Origin: Glandiceps talaboti
Lineage: Eukaryota > Hemichordata > Enteropneusta > Spengelidae
DNA: 30,000 nucleotides
Assembly: GCF_964340395.1 (NCBI RefSeq)
Contig: NC_135571.1
Coordinates: 9,656,440 to 9,686,439 of the forward strand
Reading direction: 5' to 3'
Notes under the pieces: generated by a model
Seen by the model: only the letters and a program-made list of their open reading frames with translations
Databases searched by the model: none
What the model was told of the DNA's origin: nothing
In this document: positions 12,896 to 22,929 of the stretch, one piece after another
Layout of the letters: each line of letters starts with the position of its first letter
Numbering within the stretch: position 1 is the first letter of the stretch
Translations under genes and position numbers: made by a program

Positions 12896-15582
12896 ATTGA
12901 GGTCTGTCAATTGTACACAATTTGTGAAAAGGGATGTCAATAACCAGGGGTCTGTCAATTGTACACAATTTGTGAAAAGGGATGTCAATAACCAGGGGTC
13001 TGTCAATTGTACACAATTTGTGAAAAGGGATGTCAATAACCAGGGGTCTGTCAATTGTACACAATTTGTGAAAAGGGGTGTCAATAACCAGGGGTCTGTC
13101 AATTGTACACAATTTGTGAAAAGGGATGTCAATAACCAGGGGTCTGTCAATTGTACACAATTTGTGAAAAGGGATGTCAATAACCAGGGGTCTGTCAATT
13201 GTACACAATTTGTGAAAAGGGGTGTCAATAACCAGTCCTGGTCTGTCAATTGTACACAATTTGTGAAAAGGGGTGTCAATAACCAGTCCTGGTCTGTCAA
13301 TTGTACACAATTTGTGAAAAGGGATGTCAATAACCAGTCCTGGTCTGTCAATTGTACATAATTTGTGAAAAGGGATGTCAATAACCAGTCCTGGTCTGTC
13401 AATTGTACACAATTTGTGAAAAGGGATGTCAATAACCAGTCCTGGTCTGTCAATTGTACATAATTTGTGAAAAGGGATGTCAATAACCAGGGGTCTGTCA
13501 ATTGTACACAATTTGTGAAAAGGGATGTCAATAACCAGGGGTCTGTCAATTGTACACAATTTGTGAAAAGGGGTGTCAATAACCAGTCCTGGTCTGTCAA
13601 TTGTACAGAATTTGTGAAAAGGGATGTCAATAACCAGGGGTCTGTCAATTGTACACAATTTGTGAAAAGGGATGTCAATAACCAGGGTTCTGTCAATTGT
13701 ACAGAATTTGTGAAAAGGGGTGTCAATAACCAGTCCTGGTCTGTCAATTGTACACAATTTGTGAAAAGGGATGTCAATAACCAGGGGTCTGTCAATTGTA
13801 CAGAATTTGTGAAAAGGGGTGTCAATAACCAGTCCTGGTCTGTCAATTGTACAGAATTTGTGAAAAGGGGTGTCAATAACCAGTCCTGGTCTGTCAATTG
13901 TACACAATTTGTGAAAAGGGGTGTCAATAACCAGTCCTGGTCTGTCAATTGTACAGAATTTGTGAAAAGGGATGTCAATAACCAGTCCTGGTCTGTCAAT
14001 TGTACACAATTTGTGAAAAGGGATGTCAATAACAGTCCTGGTCTGTCAATTGTACAGAATTTGTGAAAAGGGATGTCAATAACCAGTCCTGGTCTGTCAA
14101 TTGTACAGAATTTGTGAAAAGGGATGTCAATAACCAGTCCTGGTCTGTCAATTGTACAGAATTTGTGAAAAGGGATGTCAATAACCAGTCCTGGTCTGTC
14201 AATTGTACAGAATTTGTGAAAAGGGATGTCAATAACCAGTCCTGGTCTGTCAATTGTACACAATTTGTGAAAAGGGATGTCAATAACCAGTCCTGGTCTG
14301 TCAATTGTACAGAATTTGTGAAAAGGGATGTCAATAACCAGTCCTGGTCTGTCAATTGTACACAATTTGTGAAAAGGGATGTCAATAACCAGTCCTGGTC
14401 TGTCAATTGTACAGAATTTGTGAAAAGGGATGTCAATAACCAGTCCTGGTCTGTCAATTGTACACAATTTGTGAAAAGGGATGTCAATAACAGTCCTGGT
14501 CTGTCAATTGTACAGAATTTGTGAAAAGGGATGTCAGTGACCAGTCCTGGTCTGTCAATTGTACAGAATTTGTGAAAAGGGGTGTCAGTGACCAGTCCTG
14601 GTCTGTCAATTGTACAGAATTTGTGAAAAGGGGTGTCAATAACCAGGGGTCTGTCAATTGTACACAATTTGTGAAAAGGGATGTCAATAACCAGTCCTGG
14701 TCTGTCAATTGTACACAATTTGTGAAAAGGGATGTCAATAACAGTCCTGGTCTGTCAATTGTACAGAATTTGTGAAAAGGGATGTCAGTGACCAGTCCTG
14801 GTCTGTCAATTGTACAGAATTTGTGAAAAGGGGTGTCAGTGACCAGTCCTGGTCTGTCAATTGTACAGAATTTGTGAAAAGGGGTGTCAATAACCAGGGG
14901 TCTGTCAATTGTACACAATTTGTGAAAAGGGGTGTCAGTGACCAGTCCTGGTCTGTCAATTGTACAGAATTTGTGAAAAGGGGTGTCAATAACCAGGGGT
15001 CTGTCAATTGTACACAATTTGTGAAAAGGGGTGTCAGTGACCAGTCCTGGTCTGTCAATTGTACAGAATTTGTGAAAAGGGGTGTCAATAACCAGGGGTC
15101 TGTCAATTGTACAGAATTTGTGAAAAGGGGTGTCAATAACCAGGGGTCTGTCAATTGTACAGAATTTGTGAAAAGGGGTGTCAATAACCAGGGGTCTGTC
15201 AATTGTACAGAATTTGTGAAAAGGGGTGTCAATAACCAGTCCTGGTCTGTCAATTGTACAGAATTTGTGAAAAGGGGTGTCAATAACCAGGGGTCTGTCA
15301 ATTGTACAGAATTTGTGAAAAGGGGTGTCAGTGACCAGTCCTGGTCTGTCAATTGTATAGAATTTGTGAAAAGGGGTGTCAATAACCAGTCCTGGTCTGT
15401 CAATTGTACAGAATTTGTGAAAAGGGGTGTCAATAACCAATCCTGGTCTGTCAATTGTACAGAATTTGTGAAAAGGGGTGTCAATAACCAGTCCTGGTCT
15501 GTCAATTGTACAGAATTTGTGAAAAGGGGTGTCAATAACCAGTCTGTCAATTGTACCTGAATTGCCTTGAGGGTTGTCCTTA
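12896..15582. repeat. 48/51-bp minisatellite, about 54 units, abutting the MS4A-like stop codon
   Basis: The unit on the plus strand is GTCTGTCAATTGTACAGAAT, TTGTGAAAAGGGGTGTCAAT, AACCAG plus either G or TCCTG. This gives 48-bp (AACCAGGGGTCTG) and 51-bp (AACCAGTCCTGGTCTG) forms, and a 50-bp form with one C lost (AATAACAGTCC) at about 14030, 14490 and 14740. Other variant positions are CACAA/CAGAA, GGGATG/GGGGTG and CAATAA/CAGTGA. Variants are regionally sorted: 48-bp CACAA units at the left, 51-bp units in the middle, GGGGTG with CAGTGA and CAGAA at the right. A 251-bp five-unit block is duplicated (about 14480-14730 and 14731-14980). Long open frames on both strands are artefacts of unit length. 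Confidence 0.97.
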
Positions 15583-15583
15583 T

Positions 15584-15829
15584 TTAGGAATCTGTCAAAA
15601 GGGGTGCCTTTATATGTTGTTGTGGTGCAGTCGCTGGTGGTGGACTAGATTCACCTTTTAAAGCAATACTTGAATAGGTTGGAGGGGATACACCTGATGC
15701 AACTTGCCCTCCTGTTGGTTGAGTTGGTGGTTGAGGTTGGGGTTGAGTCGCTGGTTGAAGTTGAGGCTGAGGTTGGGGGACCATTGACTGATAGTGATAC
15801 ATATGAGGCTGTTGCTGCTGTTGTTGTAG

Positions 15830-15866
<37 letters not shown>

Positions 15867-15948
15867 GGTGGTACCATCATCATTTGTTGATTACCATACA
15901 TTGGTTGGGTGTTTGGATAGTATGCCACAGGTTGCATTTGTTGTCCAC
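15584..15948 (-). CDS. MS4A-like gene, terminal coding exon (polyQ, PPxY)
   Basis: The acceptor is TGTGTATTTAG and the stop is TAA at 15584-15586. The two leading bases complete a Gly codon split by the phase-1 intron. The exon encodes 120 residues: a GQQMQPVAYYPNTQPMYGN segment, a polyglutamine tract (12 Q, Leu, 6 Q, mostly CAA codons, DNA about 15810-15866), alternating Pro-Gln, and SGVSPPTYSSIAL with a PPxY motif, a known ligand of WW domains such as those in NEDD4-type ubiquitin ligases. It ends in APLLTDS. The pure CAA run should be length-polymorphic. Immediately after the stop the sequence passes into the large minisatellite. Confidence 0.85.
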
Positions 15949-16950
15949 CTAAATACACAGAAAGAGAATTTAATATTAATTTAAAAAATTCATTTTTACT
16001 AAATTTTGACTATTTTGTATGAAAGGATCACAAAGCTGGCACAAACAGATTTGGCAAAGTAAAGGCTAAAATGTGGTTATAATGACCACTGATTGTATAG
16101 CAATGCACAAAGCCCTGAACAAAATTTATCTAAAAGAACTCTCGAGTCTATGATTTTTTAAAACTGGAGTATGACATACTGTTTAAAACAGCGCCCCTAG
16201 TGGCCAAACCATGAAATCATTTATCTCCTGATGGCATATCAAGCTTCATTTCCTTGTAAATTGATACAATGCGATTCCTGTATTCCGGTGTTTGCCAGAC
16301 TGTAATGACATCATCGGTCTGGGAAAGGGAGATTAGACTGCACCCATAACGGCTGATCTGTCAGTCTCAGTGTTCACAAGTACATTCTACAAAACTTGTA
16401 TTGAGAGAAAGGTTTTTGACCAAATAATTTTGACTGAATGTATTAACTTACCAGTGCCAACTACCTGAGGTCCATAAGGCATTAAAACAACCTGCCCTTG
16501 TTGTACACCTCCTGCTGGAACCTGCATTGGAATTCCACCTGGTTGAGAACTAACGTAATACATCTAAGTTTCAAAAATAATAAAAGAAAAATTATCATCA
16601 TTATGAACATATTTGTATTTCTTACTGAGAGAAATAAATATTTTAATTCAAAAAACTAACCCTTTTTGTGGATATATATAATATTGTATAATATACATTT
16701 CTAACCCAAATATCTTGAGGAGACCGAACTCCTTTTCATGAGGTGTCTCCGGGTTCTGTCGAAGAAATAAAGTTCTGTTATGCTGTAAATACAGGTATTA
16801 TCATTCATGTACTTGTCTTGAAATATTATAAAATGTTAAGTTCAGCAAGCTGTGCCGGAGACCCTGGTTTCGATGAAGAGGAGCTCACATTCCTCAAAAT
16901 ATTCTGGTTAGAACGGTATGATTATATTCTTTATAGACAGAATCTCAGTG

Positions 16951-16982
<32 letters not shown>

Positions 16983-16992
16983 CACACACACA

Positions 16993-17025
<33 letters not shown>

Positions 17026-17162
17026 CCATACATACATACATACATACATATACAAACATACACACACATACATGCATACATACATACATGCATACATACA
17101 TACATACATACATACATACATACACATACATACATACATACATACATACATACATACATACA

Positions 17163-17220
<58 letters not shown>

Positions 17221-18009
17221 TACACATATGATCTACGTTAAAATCATAAGTACCCAAGGTTTCTCAACCAATGAGCTTCCTTTCCCATAAGCTCCCAATA
17301 TCCCCATAACCACGTCAATTCTCCATGGTCTGTGACCTCACACGAAACTTAATTTGTACCCCATAGATACATACAAAAATATGTCACATAATTAACTAAT
17401 GTCAACATTTCCTTCATTGTCACACTATAATTATGTTCTCCTTTTGACAATGTAATTACTGACATATGTAATCACTCTTTCAGCTCTATCTTGAATTCGA
17501 GAGAGCAAAGCCCAATGCCAGTCACTAGCATTGAGCATTTGTATCCAAGGTGAATTTACCACATTCTGATCTTGGGTATTCAGCTAAAACTGCTGCATTC
17601 ATAACCCTCTCATGTATTCTCTCCAGTGTGCCCTCTAGTGGTAGCCAAATTTTGTTGTTGTGAGTCAAAATGAGAAAAACTGTGAGTCACCACATAGTAA
17701 GAGATAGGGAATACCAAATTTTGGTGCATCACTGGAAATAGTGTGCATCAGTGGCATGTCAAATTGGCTTAGAGGGCATACTGATTCTCTCACACATTCA
17801 CCATGCACCTCATGCCCTCTAATCCTAAGCCACTCTCTCTCACTTATTCCATCACTTCACAAACTAACAGCCTCGGTCATATACTCTCTCTTATTCACTT
17901 ATTAATTAATTTCTGCTAAAACTTAAACTATAATTAGTTGTGAAATATCTCGAGGAAAAATATAGTTCCCGAGATAAAGGACAAAAAATAGCGCCAATGG
18001 TGTTGTAGC

Positions 18010-18044
<35 letters not shown>

Positions 18045-19780
18045 GTTTAATTACCATGCCTATATAGCATGACTGAACTTTATCAGTTCAGTTGTGCTAA
18101 AAAGGCAAACAAATGAACACACACACACACACTCACTCAGTCACTCACTTTTTTTTCTTCAAAAGTATCTTCAAAATACTACATAAATGAAAAAATAAAT
18201 GTCTTGGTTGCAACCAGGCACACACAGATCACAATCCTTATATTAACAAAGAAATAATCCCACTGCTGCCACCAATTGTAGAGAAATCATCCTGCACAAT
18301 CTTTCTGTGGATAGATCAGACAATTTCTGGAATTTTTTTAATATTACCGTGCACAAGTTTTGCAGACTATGATTTGATAAACTGTGGGTAAGTCGGGGAA
18401 TTGAACCCTTAATGTGATCTGTGGAGATGGCTTGCTGTAATAAATTCCTGGACACATAGAAATATAATTAAACATAAAACGTTTATTAACTACAATGTAT
18501 ATAAATGAAAAGATTTAAAACATTAAACAATATCTATGCCTACAAAATAACTACTTATCTGACTCTGCTGTTAACGTGAATGAATTAAGTCAGTGTCTGA
18601 ACGCAGATGAACACACAGTGAAGCAATTGGTAGTCACATAACAACTGGTACAGCTGGCTTGAACTGGCAATCCCACTGACCATAGAATTGTCTTCAGATG
18701 CACAGTACTGCGACCACTGTGTCTTATTCGCACACTTGAACCTGGGCTCTGCTCCCGACTCGATGTCAGACTGTAAACTCTACTGGCTTTGCTGGCTGAC
18801 TCCTCGCTGACTTCCCTCAGCACTAACTCCAGCTCTAGTTTACTCTACCATGGCTACTTGACCAGCTCCACTATAGAACTGACTTTTTCAACAGTTTATA
18901 TCACAAAACATGTGCTCATACAGTATGTCAGTTAGACTGTCAACAGTCTTCTTGACTTTTTGTGTAATTTGTCTTGAATATACTATTGTCACTGACAATA
19001 GAATTCAACATAACATGGTGTGTGTTGGACGTTCCATGAAGTCAAGACAACTGTTCTAACCCACCGGACTTTCATTTCTATGAATATTCTTGAGCGCCCT
19101 CGTTTATAGAATGTCTAACTCAGATGGCTTGTTAACCACTAGGTAGAGTCTTGCTGCTAGACGTTCAGGCTTTCTTCCGATACGATAAGCGAACGAAGTT
19201 CCCAGTGAGGGCTTGCTTAGATGTTCCATCCTCGATAGCGATGTTCAGTTGTGTGTCGCATTGTATCGGAAGAACATCCGAGGTCTAGCAGCTAGACTAA
19301 CCACTAGGGGGCGTTTGAGGAGATACTAGTACAGACGCTAGATTATATTTTACGTGTTCGAATCCTCAGTGAGTAGCGTGCATTCTGTATGTGCATTGTG
19401 CAGCCTGACTATTAGATTGTATATTATAGGTTATTTATTCGCACACAACTAGTATTTAAATAAAACATATTTCAGAAGGTTTTTTAGGAATATGACAAAA
19501 TGTAATTGCATCTGAATACAAACTATATCTCAATCATTGAAGCCATTGGCTAAAAGTTAATCAAAGCCATGTCTGACCTAGATAACAATTGTTAATGATT
19601 CCGTATACAAAATATGGCAGTTGTATATATAAAATATGGCAGTTGTATGCCATGACTATCATATCCCTGGGATAGTCCATGACCCCACTCAACTTGTCCA
19701 TTTCGACTAGTTGACGATAAGTCCCCACAGAAAGTTGGTGAAGGGCATGAGTTTTACACATACAAATATGTATGCACACA

Positions 19781-19852
<72 letters not shown>

Positions 19853-20887
19853 TATAATTTTTACTTACAATGCCTGGTGTACGTGACCGCTTGCAACATA
19901 ATGCAGCACAAGAAAATGAAGAACTGAGGATGGTCATTACTGCAACAACAATACTCAGAAATAACAGCACCCCATCAATAGCTTTGCGGTGTTGCTGTAA
20001 TTAAAGGAAAAATTCATATAAATACACATTGTTGTAGATGAAGTAATGTTAGTCTAGTTCCTAACGAACACATTCCAATTTTACACCACGTTTATCTTCA
20101 TTCATTACGTCCAGTCAATCCCATTACTGTAGGCATTAAATGTAGTTAAGCCCCATGCTGGGCAAAGGGTCATCCATCACAAATTGATAGTTGAGACTTA
20201 GTGCACAAGCTGAGTTTATACATAATTTTCGCTGCATCAAAAAGTATTCACATCTTTCTACCTACTGAAGCATATTACTTAACCACCACTTAACCACCAC
20301 TGAACTCAAACCTGGTGTTAAGATAGCACTATAAAACGATCCGATGGTGTAATTTATCAAACGTATAAATATCCTAAATCCTTGTTATGTACTCAACGTT
20401 ACTAACACTACCAGAAGACAATTGTAATGTCCTAGAAGGCATACATCGACATTAACAATATACTAGAATAGTTTAATTGAGCTTCTATTGTAAGTGTTGT
20501 CACTGAGTAAAAATTTAATAAACTAAGCTTGTGCCACTCTAATTTATGAGACAAACTTAATTGCTACATGTTATGTTATGTTATGTTATTGTTTATTAAG
20601 GTGTCTAAATAAATAAATAAATAAATATCACATATGTCTTAATTTTAAATAAAGGTTTTTCTACCATTAAAGGCCTTGTGTAAAAAGTTTGCGGTATCAA
20701 TCGGAAATTTTATCATTAAATGTTGTAGTTTATTGTATATGTTCATATGACTGAAGTTTGGCATTAAAGTTATTATTTTATACATATTTGATTTTATATT
20801 ACAAATAACTTGTAATAAAACAAAATGAGATGTAATTTAATGTCATATGTAAGAACAAAGCCTTTATATCTTTGCTCCTACATACAT

Positions 20888-20918
<31 letters not shown>

Positions 20919-22868
20919 GTCAAAAGAATTTGTATAGCACCAAAATCCAATACAATATACCATTTTTTCTTGCTGAAAAGGAACAACAGTAGATCGTTGC
21001 AAAAAATTAGTTGGAATGCAAAAATCTGAGCTATAGCTATCATACATGACATGCTTCTTAATTGGCAAATTACTATTATGCCAAACTATATGAAATTTCA
21101 AGCTTGCATAAAACATGTTGCCTAATTATGAAAATCATTAATTATGCAAAGCACATATTAAAACTGATAGTTACGTCAATAAGATTTACCGAACATATGC
21201 ACTTTGTAATGGATCGATGTATGTACCAAATTATATGGAATTTGAAGTGTACATAGCTTAAATACTGAAAAATCATTAATTATGCAAATTATGCATTACT
21301 CATACAGACAGCTAAACAGAGAGACAGACTGACAGATAGATAACCAGATGGACACAAATATCATGGTATGACTGTAAATATATCCTACTAAACGTACAGT
21401 TACATTTACAAAGTGTTCAAAACAAATGGGCATGATCATAAACTCACAATTCTTCTCTCACATGCTTGGTTGTAAGAATGAGTTCTATAGTCATAGCAAT
21501 CATATCCATAATCATAGTTATACCAATCTTCGCCAGAGAGGGCAATGGATTCTATGGTCAATAAAACAATTCCAGCAAATACAGCTGACACCACAGACAA
21601 TACCAGAAATGTAATCAGCTGTAGAAAGAATGCAGTAAACACATCTCGATAACTGTTATTACAATTATTACATATATACCAGAGATTAGGCAAAAAAAAG
21701 AAAGAATTGTTGCTGGTCAGCACACACATCACTTGAATACCCTCGTGTCGGTCTTTTTTTTGCGTTTGTCCTGCCCATGCAATCTGTAGATCCTGGGGAA
21801 AGCACACAAATTACCCTCCTTATTTCAATGAAGACAACTGCCGAGCGAATCATAAACAAGCAAATTACATCTGTCCCACATACACACTTGCTTTAAAGTA
21901 CTTAACAAAAAGATCAGTAACTGCCATAAATACATGTAGAGACAGGTTTGTTGAGAATTTAAAAAAAATGTCATCGCACCACATTAGACAAAATGTCCTG
22001 ACCAGAAACAATTCAATTTTTATTTGCCTTACTTCCACTGGTGTGCACCACTTGCACTGGTATATTTCAAATAAAGTTTTAAATATTGCCATCATAACTA
22101 CTGTTTCCACTCACTGTTTCTTCCTATTTCATACCATTATCACTTTCTTATCAGAGTTTACCAAGTTTGCATTAAATAGATTGCTAATCTTGGAACACAC
22201 AGGAAATTTGCCCAATTAGCGCAGTGAGCAGTGAGTGTAAACATCTACTGATCTGACTTAAATGGACTAATTATTCATCCTATTCCCTGTGTATGGGCGA
22301 TTTGCACCCGTGCTTGCAGTGTAGGGTCTATGAGTTTTCTACATTGTAGTTTTTCTACATTCAATCAGGTTTTCTGCTGCACTTCACTCCCATACGGGTG
22401 CACAGAATACTACAAACACTCACACAAATACCCTGAGTATGCCACACTTGCACTCACATGTATCATGTCATGCGGAATTTCAAGTCTTTCCCCTTCACAG
22501 TCCTCTGGCGTCAAACATGCCTAGCCACACAATACTTTCGGGCTCTATGTGAGTAATCATCCCCAACTGTTTGAGTCATTACTCAAGGAGTTCCCACAAA
22601 TTTGCACTCATTTTGTGAGCGAGACTCGACAGGCTCCCCATTGGATCTCAGTGGGATTCAAACTCATAACCTCCAGTTTGACTACTATATAACCACTATG
22701 CCATGTGGAGCCATTATTTTTCTAAAATATTTCTTATGCAGGTATAACTATATATTCTAAAAGAAATATTCTACATTCAATCAGGAAATGCTTTGACATA
22801 ATTCAAGTTATAGCGATATTGTCTTTGGTTGGAAAATGAAAAAAATATCATGGAATGATATATATCAC

Positions 22869-22929
<61 letters not shown>

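Noticed and set aside
12863-15560. Open frames up to 534 codons on both strands of the minisatellite (FHKFCTIDRPGLVID and SVNCTQFVKRDVNNQ repeats)
   Set aside because: They exist because 48- and 51-bp units are multiples of three and lack stops. The 50-bp units shift the frame, there are open frames on both strands, and no splice sites or start context suggest coding use.
15670-15984. Plus-strand frame with a polyvaline run opposite the polyQ exon
   Set aside because: Shadow of the CAA repeat on the minus strand; the minus frame has splice sites and continuity with the TM exons.
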